A stretch of 64,000 nt of DNA from Diogma glabrata (lineage: Eukaryota; Arthropoda; Insecta; Diptera; Cylindrotomidae), in assembly GCA_963693315.1 (NCBI GenBank), contig CAVNZG010000001.1, positions 885,638 through 949,637 on the forward strand. Reading direction: 5' to 3'. Both the position numbers and the translations under genes were made by a program. The notes under the pieces are model-generated. The model was given only the letters and a program-made list of their open reading frames with translations, had not been told where the DNA came from and did not search any database. This document shows, in pieces, positions 32,797 to 44,355 of the stretch. Numbering within the stretch: the first letter of the stretch is position 1; each line of letters starts with the position of its first letter.

Positions 32797-35325
32797 TTGT
32801 TTAAGACTTGCGGGGGCGTTAAAATGGAATTTGATGCCGTCATTGTTAATATTATTTAATATTCCCGGCATGCATTCTTTATTGAATTTTTTGAAATCAT
32901 CTCTAAATACCTTATTGGCTCTTTTAAAATTGGTGCCACAATCGCTGTAAATGTGACGACAGCACCATCTTCAGGCCGTGAAACGCTTTAATGCTGCTAT
33001 GAATGTTTGCGTTGTTAGATCACTAACTCCTTCTATGTGAATAGCTTTTGTGGCCAGACAAACAAATAGCGCTATATATCCCTTATGCGTTTTTTGCCTC
33101 GTCCTCTCGATGTTCTTAAGTGAATGGGTCCTGCGTAGTCAACTCCTGTGTGTGTAAATGGACGTGATGGTTGCACTCTTGCTGTTGGCAGATTTCCCAT
33201 CAATTGTTCTGATTTCTTGGCTTTGTACCGGAAACATCGTATACATTTGTGGATTACTTGTCGCGTGATGTCCTTTGCGTTTATAGTCCAGTAGTTTCTT
33301 CTGATGAAGCTAAGTGTCAGTTGTGTTCCTCCATGTAGGCTTTTACAATGCGCATCTTTGATTATTAGTTTTGTCACATAATGATGTTCTGGTAGTATGA
33401 TTGGATGTTTTGTTTCATACATTAATAGTGAATGCGTTAATCTTTATCCAACTCTCATAAGCCCATCTTCGTCAATAAACGGATTTAGTTGGAGAAGAGA
33501 TTTTCGTGTTGGTAACGTTTACCTTATCCTTAAGATCTTCAGCTCATCAGGAAAACTGACTTCTTGAAGAGTTTTTACAATAGTTTTTCTACTATCCCAT
33601 AGTTCAAATGTTTTCAACGAACCTGTTAATTTTTCATCTTTTTTCGTGCAGTTGTTTACAAAACGCTTTACATAAGCTATTATTCTTAATAGCTTATTTA
33701 GAGATGAATATTTATTCAAAAAATCCTTTTCGTATGATGTTGTTAAAAAGGCTGCTAAGTGCTAATTTCATTTTCTTCAAAACTTGTTCGGTCTCAAATT
33801 GTTTGAGGGGTGTGTTCTTCGTACCTGTAGTTTTTAGCCAAACTGGTGCTGACCACCCTAGTTGAGGTTGTTGTATTTCTTCTGGACTTACGCCTCGTGA
33901 TGCGCAATCTGCAGAATTATCTTCAGATTTTATATGAGACCAACATTTTGCTGGTATGACATTTTGTATTTCTGTGACTCGATTCCCGACGAATGTTTTC
34001 CATTTATTCGGATGGCCTTGTATCCTTGCAAGTGAAATAGTGGAGTCGGTATAGACAAAAATTGTACTATCGATCATTAATGCTTGTTGAACGTATTTGA
34101 TTAATTTGGCAAGAAGTGTAGCTCTGCATAGCTCTAAACGTGGTAAACTGAATTTTTTAGCGGCGCTTCTTTTGTTTTGGTTGTAAGTAGCGTGATGTGA
34201 ATGGTACCATTTACAGCTATAACTTTGCTGTATATAACAGCAGAATATGCATCCTCAGATGCATCACAGAATCCGTGTAATTCCAATCTTCCGGATCCAT
34301 CGAAATTTATCCATCGTGGAATTTTAATATTTTGTATAGATGGAAGTTGTTGTTCAAATTTTTCCCGAAAACTGTACCAAATTTTTTGGGATTCCTTCAT
34401 CCCAATCAATTCCTGTCACCCATATTTTTTGCATGAAAATTTTTGCAGATACGGTTACTGGTGCTAGCCACCCTAGTAGGTCAAAAATGTTTGCGATGTT
34501 TGAGAGCACTCTCCGCTTGGTGTTAGGTTTTCTGAAGTCTGGAGTTTCCGTTGTCTTAAAACTCAATGTATCTGATAAAGGACTCCAATATATGCCTAAT
34601 GTTTTTATAGTGGCACTATCCTTTATTTCTAAGTTTTTTATTTCTCTGCAGTCATTTGGAATTTTTTCCAAAATTTCATTGTGGTTGCTGGACCATTTTC
34701 TGAGGTTGAATCCCCCGCGTTTTAATAGTTCTATCAGTTCAGTTTCAGACAAGACGTCATCTATGTAAAACTGTTCCATGAGAACTTCAATTGTTTTTGG
34801 TTGGAATGAATCTTTTGCATCGTTAGCTAATTGTTGTAACGTTTTTGTGGGTAAATATGGTGCCGATGCGGTCCCGTATGTGATTGTTGTTAATTTATAA
34901 TCTTTTACTGGCTTACTCGGTTCATCTCTCCACAATATTCTCTGCAAATCCTGATGTTCTTCTGCTACTTTGATTTGACGATACATTTTCTCAATATCGG
35001 CAGTGAAAACGTATTTGTAAATTCTCCATCTCAACACAATTGAGATTAAGTCTTGTTGTAAGGTCGGGCCGATCAGTTGTAGATCGTTAAAGCTAAATCC
35101 TTATGTAGTCTTCATCGACGCGTCGAAGGCCACACGTACCTTTGTTGTTGAACTGGATGCTTTTAAGACGGCATGGTGTGGTAAATAATTTTTTTCTAGT
35201 TGATTTTCTGATGTTTTTGCAGGTACCATGTGTCCTAATTGTATATATTTGTTCATAAATGCGTGATAGTCCGGATTTAGCTTTAGGTTTCGTTCCAACC
35301 GTTTTTCAACTTGTATCAACCTCGC
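32797..35325 (-). pseudogene. BEL/Pao pol of element E0 (duplication unit 1), broken
   Basis: Read on the minus strand: RT start IQVEKRLERNLKLNPDYHAF and LGHMVPAK (35319-35101); RT core with FTADIEKMYRQIK and the catalytic FYIDDVLS (35037-34354); RNase H region (34409-34134 and 34077-33712, VYTDSTISLARIQ); linker (33719-33519); integrase start HYVTKLIIKDAHCKSLHGG, CIRCFRY, GVDYAGPI (33422-33072), then GYIALFVCLATKAIHIEG and IYSDCGTNF down to about 32900. Motif style is BEL/Pao. Damage: a 39-base deletion after VLS compared with unit 2, a one-base insertion near 34376 shifting the frame, and several stops. It is cut at 32796 by the B3 LTR before the end of integrase. Confidence 0.9.
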
Positions 35326-36046
35326 TGATAATGGATATCACTGAAAATATCAAATCCTAAATCTTGAAAATAAAAGAGAACTTCAATTAAATTTCGTTTA
35401 ATAATTTATTGTAACATAGTAGATAGTGGACTGTATTTGGATAACAAAAGAAACTTGGGATCATGTTGAGGACACTTGACATCATATTGAAGACTGCGCT
35501 TGGTAGTATTTGGAAGTAGGGAAATATTTTTAACATCATCATGAAAACTGCATTTGGAACCACTTGACGGCTGGTAAATATTTTGACATCAGAATGAAGG
35601 CTGCATTTAATAATACTTGAGGGGTGGAACATCTAACATCATAACGAAGACTGCATTTGAATATGTTGGCATCATAATGAAGACTGCATCATAACGAAGG
35701 CTGCGGTTAATAATACTTGAAGGGTGGAACATTTAACATCATAACGAAGACTGCATTTAACGGTTGATGAATATTTGACATCATAATGAAGGCGACATTT
35801 AATAATACTTGAGGGGAAGAACATCTAACATCATAACGAAGACTGCCTTTAACGGTTGGTAAATCTTTGACATCAAAATGACGACTGGATATAACATAAT
35901 ATGTTTTTGAAGATTATCATTAAAGTATGTCCAACATCATATTGAAGACTGGATGTGGCATACTGTATCTTGAAGACGATTATTCTCAACATCAGTAATG
36001 ACGACTAGATATGACATAATATCTACGACTAGATATGACATAATAT
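35326..36046 (-). repeat. Truncated element E LTR (end segment) in duplication unit 1
   Basis: Starts TGATAATGGATATCACTG exactly as 38892 and 54781, and runs for 0.7 kb through GAAGACTG-type satellite units until it is cut at the duplication junction. The preceding CTCGC is the target duplication of element E, which shows that the tandem duplication happened after E inserted. Confidence 0.85.
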
Positions 36047-36317
36047 GAATGTGTAATTGAATGTGGGGTTGGACATGCTGATCGCAGTTCTTTCGTATCT
36101 GGGGGTCGCCAGAGTCTAGGTATTTCACTTGCTTTTGCTCATATCCGTTATTATTTCATGTTACGCGTACATTACAGTTATTTGTGCTGGAGTAGCAGGT
36201 ATTCTTCTCTCGATCCCATGGGCAGCAACTAGTCAGGGGCAAAAAAATAATCTCGCTAGGTACGCGACCTGCTATGCCACTTCGTTAATTTGTTCAACGA
36301 AGCAGCACTTCATTACA
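36047..36317 (+). repeat. B3 LTR end in duplication unit 2
   Basis: Near-identical copy of 32526-32796, including the U5 hairpin (36280-36302) and the CATTACA end (36311-36317). Confidence 0.85.
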
Positions 36318-38891
36318 TTGTTTAAGACTTGCGGGGGCGTTAAAATGGAATTTGATGCCGTCATTGTTAATATTATTTAATATTCCCGGCATGCATTCTT
36401 TATTGAATTTTTTGAAATCATCTCTAAATACCTTATTGGCTCTTTTAAAATTGGTGCCACAATCGCTGTAAATGTGACGACAGCACCATCTTCAGGCCGT
36501 GAAACGCTTTAATGCTGCTATGAATGTTTGCGTTGTTAGATCACTAACTACTTCTATGTGAATAGCTTTTGTGGCCAGACAAACAAATAGCGCTATATAT
36601 CCCTTATGCGTTTTTTGCCTCGTCCTCTCGATGTTCTTAAGTGAATGGGTCCTGCGTAGTCAACTCCTGTGTGTGTAAATGGACGTGATGGTTGCACTCT
36701 TGCTGTTGGCAGATTTCCCATCAATTGTTCTGATTTCTTGGCTTTGTAGAAACATCGTATGGCGGAAACATCGTATACATTTGTGGATTACTTGTCGCGT
36801 GATGTCCTTTGCGTTTATAGTCCAGTAGTTTCTTCTGATGAAGCTAAGTGTCAGTTGTGTTCCTCCATGTAGGCTTTTACAATGCGCATCTTTGATTATT
36901 AGTTTTGTCACATAATGATGTTCTGGTAGTATGATTGGATGTTTTGTTTCATACATTAATAGTGAATGCGTTAATCTTTATCCAACTCTCATAAGCCCAT
37001 CTTCGTCAATAAACGGATTTAGTTGGAGAAGAGATTTTCGTGTTGGTAACGTTTACCTTATCCTTAAGATCTTCAGCTCATCAGGAAAACTGACTTCTTG
37101 AAGAGTTTTTACAATAGTTTTTCTACTATCCCATAGTTCAAATGTTTTCAACGAACCTGTTAATTTTTCATCTTTTTTCGTGCAGTTGTTTACAAAACGC
37201 TTTACATAAGCTATTATTCTTAATAGCTTATTTAGAGATGAATATTTATTCAAAAAATCCTTTTCGTATGATGTTGTTAAAAAGGCTGCTAAGTGCTAAT
37301 TTCATTTTCTTCAAAACTTGTTCGGTCTCAAATTGTTTGAGGGGTGTGTTCTTCGTACCTGTAGTTTTTAGCCAAACTGGTGCTGACCACCCTAGTTGAG
37401 GTTGTTGTATTTCTTCTGGACTTACGCCTCGTGATGCGCAATCTGCAGAATTATCTTCAGATTTTATATGAGACCAACATTTTGCTGGTATGACATTTTG
37501 TATTTCTGTGACTCGATTCCCGACGAATGTTTTCCATTTATTCGGATGGCCTTGTATCCTTGCAAGTGAAATAGTGGAGTCGGTATAGACAAAAATTGTA
37601 CTATCGATCATTAATGCTTGTTGAACGTATTTGATTAATTTGGCAAGAAGTGTAGCTCTGCATAGCTCTAAACGTGGTAAACTGAATTTTTTAGCGGCGC
37701 TTCTTTTGTTTTGGTTGTAAGTAGCGTGATGTGAATGGTACCATTTACATCTATAACTTTGCTGTATATAACAGCAGAATATGCATCCTCAGATGCATCA
37801 CAGAATCCGTGTAATTCCAATCTTCCGGATCCATCGAAATTTATCCATCGTGGAATTTTAATATTTTGTATAGATGGAAGTTGTTGTTCAAATTTTTCCC
37901 GAAAACTGTTCAAATTTTTTGGGATTCCTTCATCCCAATCAATTCCTGTCACCCATATTTTTTGCATGAAAATTTTTGCAGATACGGTTACTGGTGCTAG
38001 CCACCCTAGTGGGTCAAACATGTTTGCGATGTTTGAGAGCACTCTCCGCTTGGTGTTAGGTTTTCTGAAGTCTGGAGTTTCCGTTGTCTTAAAACTCAAT
38101 GTATCTGATAAAGGACTCCAATATATGCCTAATGTTTTTATAGTGGCACTATCCTTTATTTCTAAGTTTTTTATTTCTCTGCAGTCATTTGGAATTTTTT
38201 CCAAAATTTCATTGTGGTTGCTGGACCATTTTCTGAGGTTGAATCCCCCGCGTTTTAATAGTTCTATCAGTTCTTGTTGTAATTTTACAGCATCCTTTAT
38301 GCTATCTGATCCTGACAAGACGTCATCTATGTAAAACTGTTCCTTGAGAACTTCAATTGTTTTTGGTTGGAATGAATCTTTTGCATCGTTAGCTAATTGT
38401 TGTAACGTTTTTGTGGGTAAATATGGTGCCGATGCGGTCCCGTATGTGATTGTTGTTAATTTATAATCTTTTACTGGCTTACTCGGTTCATCTCTCCACA
38501 ATATTCTCTGCAAATCCTGATGTTCTTCTGCTACTTTGATTTGACGATACATTTTCTCAATATCGGCAGTGAAAACGTATTTGTAAATTCTCCATCTCAA
38601 CACAATTGAGATTAAATCTTGTTGTAAGGTCGGGCCGATCAGTTGTAGATCGTTAAAGCTAAATCCTTATGTAGTCTTCATCGACGCGTCGAAGGCCACA
38701 CGTACCTTTGTTGTTGAACTGGATGCTTTTAAGACGGCATGGTGTGGTAAATAATTTTTTTCTAGTTGATTTTCTGATGTTTTTGCAGGTACCATGTGTC
38801 CTAATTGTATATATTTGTTCATAAATGCGTGATAGTCCGGATTTAGCTTTAGGTTTCGTTCCAACCGTTCTTCAACTTGTATCAACCTCGC
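36318..38891 (-). pseudogene. BEL/Pao pol of element E0 (duplication unit 2), broken
   Basis: Same content as unit 1 but longer where unit 1 is deleted: RT start (38885-38667), RT core plus RNase H in one frame of 311 residues (38603-37668) with FYIDDVLSGSDSIKDAV, RNase H (37611-37246), linker (37253-37053), integrase start (36956-36660) and core down to about 36420. A 14-base local duplication near 36750-36773 (AAACATCGTATGGCGG) breaks the integrase zinc module. Its upstream part continues at 58718, on the far side of element E: the minus-strand frame reads AMAR|LIQVEERLERN across the CTCGC duplication. Confidence 0.9.
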
Positions 38892-38949
38892 TGATAATGG
38901 ATATCACTGAAAATATCAAATCCTAAATCTTGAAAAAGAGAACTTCAAT

Positions 38950-41740
38950 TAAATTTCGTTTAATAATTTATTGTAACATAGTAGATAGTGGACTGTATTT
39001 GGATAACAAAAGAAACTTGGGATCATGTTGAGGACACTTGACATCATATTGAAGACTGCGCTTGGTAGTATTTGGAAGTAGGGAAATATTTTTAACATCA
39101 TCATGAAAACTGCATTTGGAACCACTTGACGGCTGGTAAATATTTTGACATCAGAATGAAGGCTGCATTTAATAATACTTGAGGGGTGGAACATCTAACA
39201 TCATAACGAAGACTGCATTTGAATATGTTGGCATCATAATGAAGACTGCATCATAACGAAGGCTGCGGTTAATAATACTTGAAGGGTGGAACATTTAACA
39301 TCATAACGAAGACTGCATTTAACGGTTGGTGAATATTTGACATCATAATGAAGGCGACATTTAATAATACTTGAGGGGAAGAACATCTAACATCATAACG
39401 AAGACTGCCTTTAACGGTTGGTAAATCTTTGACATCAAAATGACGACTGGATATAACATAATATGTTTTTGAAGATTATCATTAAAGTATGTCCAACATC
39501 ATATTGAAGACTGGATGTGGCATACTGTATCTTGAAGACGATTATTCTCAACATCAGTAATGACGACTAGATATGACATAATATACTTTTGAAAACTGTA
39601 CTTAAAATATGTCCGACATCATTTTGACTGGATGCGGCATACTGTATTTTGAAGACTAAAAATATGTCTGACATCATTATGAAGACTGGATGCGGCATAC
39701 TATATTTGAAGACGATTAATATACATCAATATGAAGACTGGATGTAACACACTATATTTTGAAGACTCAATAAAAGTATGTCCAACATCATTATGAAGAC
39801 TGGATGTGGCATACTATATCATGTTCGATTATGTTCAACATCTATATGAAGACTGGATGTGACATAATATATTTTGAAGACTGTAAATATGTCCAACATC
39901 ATTATGAAGACTGGATGTGGCATACTGTATTTTGAAGACTATAAATATGTCCGACATCATTATGAAGACTGGATACGATGCGGCATACTGTATTTTGAAG
40001 ACTATAAATATGTCCGACATCATTATGAAGACTGGATGCGGCATACTATATTTGAAGACGATTAATATACATCAATATGAAGACTGGATGTAACACACTA
40101 TATTTTGAAGACTTAATAAAAGTATGTCCAACATCATTATGAAGACTGGATGTGGCATACTATATCATGTTCGATTATGTTCAACATCATTATGAAGACT
40201 GGATGTGACATAATATATTTTGAAGACTGTAAATATGTCCAACATCATTATGAAGACTTGATGTGGCATAATGTATTTTGAAGACTATAAATATGTCCGA
40301 CATCATTATGAAGACTGGATGCGGCATACTGTATTTTGAAGACTATAAATATGTCCGACATCATTATGAAGACTGGATGCGGCATACTATATTTGAAGAC
40401 GATTAATATACATCAATATGAAGACTGGATGTAACACACTATATTTTGAAGACTTAATAAAAGTATGTCCAACATCATTATGAAGACTGGATGTGGCATA
40501 CTATATCATGTTCGATTATGTTCAACATCATTATGAAGACTGGATGTGACATAACATATTGTGAAGACTATAAATATGTCCAACATCATTATGAAGACTG
40601 GATGTGGCATGTTATATTTTGAAGACGATTATGTTCAACATCATTATGAAGACTGGATGTAACATAATATATTTTGAAGACTATAAATATGTCCAACATC
40701 ATTATGAAGACTGGATGCGGCATACTATATTTGAAGACGATTAATATACATCATTATGAAGACTGGATGCAACACACTATATTTTTAAGACTTAATAAAA
40801 GTATGTCCAACATCATTATGAAGACTGGATGTGGCATACTATATCATGTTCGATTATGTTCAACATCATTATGAAGACTGGATGTGACATAATGTATTTT
40901 GAAGACTATAAATATGTCCAACATCATTATGATGACTGGATGTGGCATACTGTATTTTGAAGACTATAAATATGTCCGACATCATTTTGAAGACTGGATG
41001 CGGCATACTGTATTTTGAAGACTATAAATATGTCCGACATCATTATGAAGACTGGATGCGGCATACTATATTTGAAGACGATTAATATACATCATTATGA
41101 AGACTGGATGTAACACACTATATTTTGAAGACTTAATAAAAGTATGTCCAACATCATTATGAAGACTGGATGTGGCATACTATATCATGTTCGATTATGT
41201 TCAACATCATTATGAAGACTGGATGTGACATAATATATTTTGAAGACTATAAATATGTCCAACATCATTATGAAGACTGGATGTGGCATACTGTATTTTG
41301 AAGACTATAAATATGTCCGACATCATTATGAAGACTGGATGCGGCATACTATATTTGAAGACGATTAATATACATCAATATGAAGACTGGATGTAACACA
41401 CTATATTTTGAAGACTTAATAAAAGTATGTCCAACATCATTATGAAGACTGGATGTGGCATACTATATCATGTTCGATTATGTTCAACATCATTATGAAG
41501 ACTGGATGTGACATAACATATTGTGAAGACTATAAATATGTCCAACATCATTATGAAGACTGGATGTGGCATATTATATTTTGAGGACGATTATGTTCAA
41601 CATCATTATGAAGACTGGATGTGACATAACATATTTTGAAGAATATAAATATGTCCAACATCATTATGAAGACTGGATGTGGCATATTATATTTTGAAGA
41701 CGATTGTGCTCAATATCATCATAAGATATATTTTTGAAGA
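38950..41740. repeat. Satellite array in element E left LTR, ~58 bp units in ~340 bp higher-order repeats
   Basis: Basic unit TATGTCCAACATCATTATGA + AGACTGGATGTGGCATACTG + TATTTTGAAGACTATAAA, about 58 bp. The variant with TATATCATGTTCGATTATG recurs at 39815, 40161, 40502, 40840, 41181 and 41463, giving steps of 346, 341, 338, 341 and 282 bp. Open frames here are repeat artefacts. Confidence 0.9.
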
Positions 41741-42416
41741 CTGCATTTCTGATGACGACGTAATATTATTTTTAACCTTACTTTTGAAAACTTTATGGTA
41801 CTTATTTTCTCATCAAAACATGACGACACAGGATTTTTGCCTTTCATTGTTGTTCACTATCACATATATATTTATTAAAACAAAAACCATCTTACCCACG
41901 TTGGTTTGGCACCAACTCCTGAATATTCCGTGTTGAGTTGAGCAGCTCCAATAAATCTTTACGTTGTGTTGATGAACGATGAAAGAACAGGTCTACCACG
42001 TTGTCATCCTAGCAAGTGATAAGCAAAAAATGCTCTACCAACTTGTCCCCTTGAAGTTGTGATGATGAAAGAGGTGTTGTCGCTTCAACTTGATGAAAAT
42101 GCAAGAGCAGGTGTTGTTGCTTCAACTTGAAGATGATGAAAGAGGTCGATTCATACAAAACCATCTGTTTATATAGCAATATCAATCACCATAGTTGCTA
42201 TATTGTACGCATTATTCAATTTGGCGTGATGTGAGAAACCTGCTTTATCTTAGAAAAATGTGTATTGAATTTGTCAATAGATGGATTTTTTGAGGCCAAC
42301 AACTTTACAACCCATCATTGTTATTTGTTTTGACGTTTGTTTGTTGATGTAATTATTTTTAGGTTTTTGTTTACAAAAAGTAATGTTGGTTTGTTATTGA
42401 GTTTTTTTTAAATGTT

Positions 42417-42996
42417 TGTGGCGAACATTTTAATTAAATTTTAAAAAATCAAAATTGAGTTGGCGATGTTTTTTATGTAACTGATTATAAAAAAGAAAAA
42501 CAAAAAATTTATTCATGCTAATTTTTCCATAAATAATAAAACTATTAAAAGTTCTCTAAATATTTTTATTCACTAATTAAAATGTTTTTGTTTTAAAAAA
42601 AAGTAATCTACATTTTCTCTTCAAAACTAACTCTAAACTGATGGATAATTAGTGTAACTTTTTATGCAAATAAATTATTATAATTAGTGTTATTATGTTA
42701 ATAAAAAGAATTACAGAAATAATTTATGTATATACATAATTTGATTATTGATTTTTGAAAAATGAAAAATGCATAAACATTTATGAAGTTGATTACAGAA
42801 AAACAATCAAAAATATTTCTATTATAATCATCATCCAATCTCATCTATACTGTTTAACTCAAAGCAAGACTTTTATTTCTGGATAACAATTCAACTTAGT
42901 CAACTCAGCTTCGGTGTCAGCATGCAAGCCTCCAGTTGTTAACTACTCTGTTCTACACTGTTCTGCTCCACAAGAAGTTCCACAAGAACAGCTATA
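42417..42996 (+). repeat. Element D 5' LTR
   Basis: TGTGGCGAACATTTT... to GAACAGCTATA; repeated at 47682-48261 with very few differences (CACAAGAAG here, CACAAAAAG there). Because of shared flanking bases the end could be one base earlier on either side. Confidence 0.9.
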
Positions 42997-42999
42997 AAT

Positions 43000-43019
43000 T
43001 GGTGACCATCCGACTAAGG
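43000..43019 (+). promoter_or_regulatory. Element D probable primer binding site
   Basis: TGGTGACCATCCGACTAAGG starts three bases after the LTR. Its first eight bases fit the tRNA-Trp type TGGTGACCCCGACGT known for CsRn1-like elements; the rest diverges. Confidence 0.5.
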
Positions 43020-43278
43020 ACAACGTACAGAAGATTCAACTTTATCAAGTATCGAATTTATTATTTAAATAATTTTTTCTCTAAATTTAAAGTAGTTGCT
43101 TAATTGATTTTGTTTTAAAATTTTTAAAAATTGTGCATATTAAGGGAAATTTTTGTTGTATTATTAACGTTGTTGGTTGCAATCTGCGCATTTGTGATTG
43201 CCAACCCACACGCACTAGAATTTTTATTGGCTGCAACATTCTTCAACCTTGTTGTCGTCCTCCTTGCCCACTTCAGTA

Positions 43279-44355
43279 ATGTCTGCGAGCGACCCACCCA
43301 ATTTAATCGAACTTGATCAGGAAAAAGCTGCTCATACCTTCACGGTAACACAAGAGCAGCTTGACAAGATGTTAGATGAACGGATGGAAGCTGCATTTGC
43401 CAGAATTCAGCTCCATCAACCATCTGCTTCTTCTTCTACACCTTCCTCTTCAAAACCGCCACCTGCAAGTTCGGTTGAAATACTTTCTCCAACATCCACT
43501 CCCCAAATTAACGCCATTACCCCAAAAGTCCCTCCCATTTGGTCTGATAAACCAGAACTTTGGTTTATCATGCTTGAGGGCCAATTCTCTCTGGGCAACA
43601 TTAAGTCCCAGCAAGCCAAGTACGGTTATGTACTTGGTGTCTTAACGCCGTGTCTTGCTACGCTGGTAAGAGACATTATTTCTCAACCAGACACGGTTAA
43701 TCCTTATGATAAGCTAAAAGAGGCTCTTCTAGACCGCTTATCAAGCAGCCCTTCTGATCGCTTGCGCAATGTGCTCCGCGGTATGGAACTTGGGGATAAA
43801 AAGCCCTCACAATTTCTTCGGGATTTAACTGCTGAATCCCAAGGTCTCGTTTCAGAGAAAATGTTAAAAATTATTTGGGAAGATAAACTTCCACAGGCTG
43901 TGCGTACAGCTATCGCGGTAGTCAAGGCTGACTTGCCAAAGACTGCTGAGATAGCCGACAGAATTTTTGCCACATTAGTTGGTCCTAATCTAAGTGCGGT
44001 AGATTCTCCTGCCGCTCCTTCTTCTTCCTCCAGTGAGGACAAGGTCTGGGCTCTGCGATATCAAGAATTGCAGACCCAACACGCACAGCTGCTGAATGCT
44101 TTGCAGCAAAAATCTTCTTCTCGACCCTTTCCTCGTAGTCGTAGTAGATCCAAGGATCGAAACGACTACAACAATTTTCGGCATAATCGCTCCAATTGCC
44201 CTAATCAATCTTCCGCGCGACCTCGTTCCAAGTCGCGCACTCAAATGTTCGATGGTATATGTTATTACCATCACACTTACGGGAATAACGCACGCAAATG
44301 TGACCCCGATTGCAAATTATATTGCCCAAAATTTACATCTCCAAAAAACTTCTAA
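43279..44355 (+). CDS. Element D Gag (CsRn1 type)
   Basis: 358 residues from [14 protein letters not shown]; an ATG 30 bases upstream (43249) is in frame but less likely. A Ser/Pro-rich N-terminal third is followed by a capsid with the CsRn1/kabuki look: [48 protein letters not shown]. The C-terminal end is Arg/Ser-rich, then [15 protein letters not shown], a Cys-His motif (C-x2-H-x9-C-x3-C) typical of this clade in place of the CCHC knuckle. The last codons carry a slippery heptamer. Frame intact. Confidence 0.9.
   Translation: MSASDPPNLIELDQEKAAHTFTVTQEQLDKMLDERMEAAFARIQLHQPSASSSTPSSSKPPPASSVEILSPTSTPQINAITPKVPPIWSDKPELWFIMLEGQFSLGNIKSQQAKYGYVLGVLTPCLATLVRDIISQPDTVNPYDKLKEALLDRLSSSPSDRLRNVLRGMELGDKKPSQFLRDLTAESQGLVSEKMLKIIWEDKLPQAVRTAIAVVKADLPKTAEIADRIFATLVGPNLSAVDSPAAPSSSSSEDKVWALRYQELQTQHAQLLNALQQKSSSRPFPRSRSRSKDRNDYNNFRHNRSNCPNQSSARPRSKSRTQMFDGICYYHHTYGNNARKCDPDCKLYCPKFTSPKNF

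Larger units (their letters stand above)
32526..36046. repeat. Tandem segmental duplication, unit 1
   Basis: Contains the last 271 bp of the B3 LTR, BEL pol of E0 and the first 0.7 kb of the element E LTR. Unit 2 starts at 36047 with the same GAATGTGTAATTGAATG (offset 3521). The units are almost identical apart from small indels. At the junction, 24 bases (36023-36046, CTACGACTAGATATGACATAATAT) repeat the bases just before them. TAT is shared by both breakpoints. Confidence 0.85.

Noticed and set aside
34201..38334. Plus-strand ORFs of 88-199 codons over the BEL pol
   Set aside because: Antisense shadows of RT/RNase H; present in both duplicated units in step with the real minus-strand frame.
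39835..40065. Open frames on both strands in the satellite (also at 40674, 55741, 55771, 57065)
   Set aside because: They follow the repeat unit, are low in complexity and recur with the array; no start context or protein family.
43131..43316. Hydrophobic ORF in element D leader, possible signal peptide or membrane protein
   Set aside because: It has no ATG at its start (TTG) and overlaps the Gag start in another frame; most likely leader sequence.
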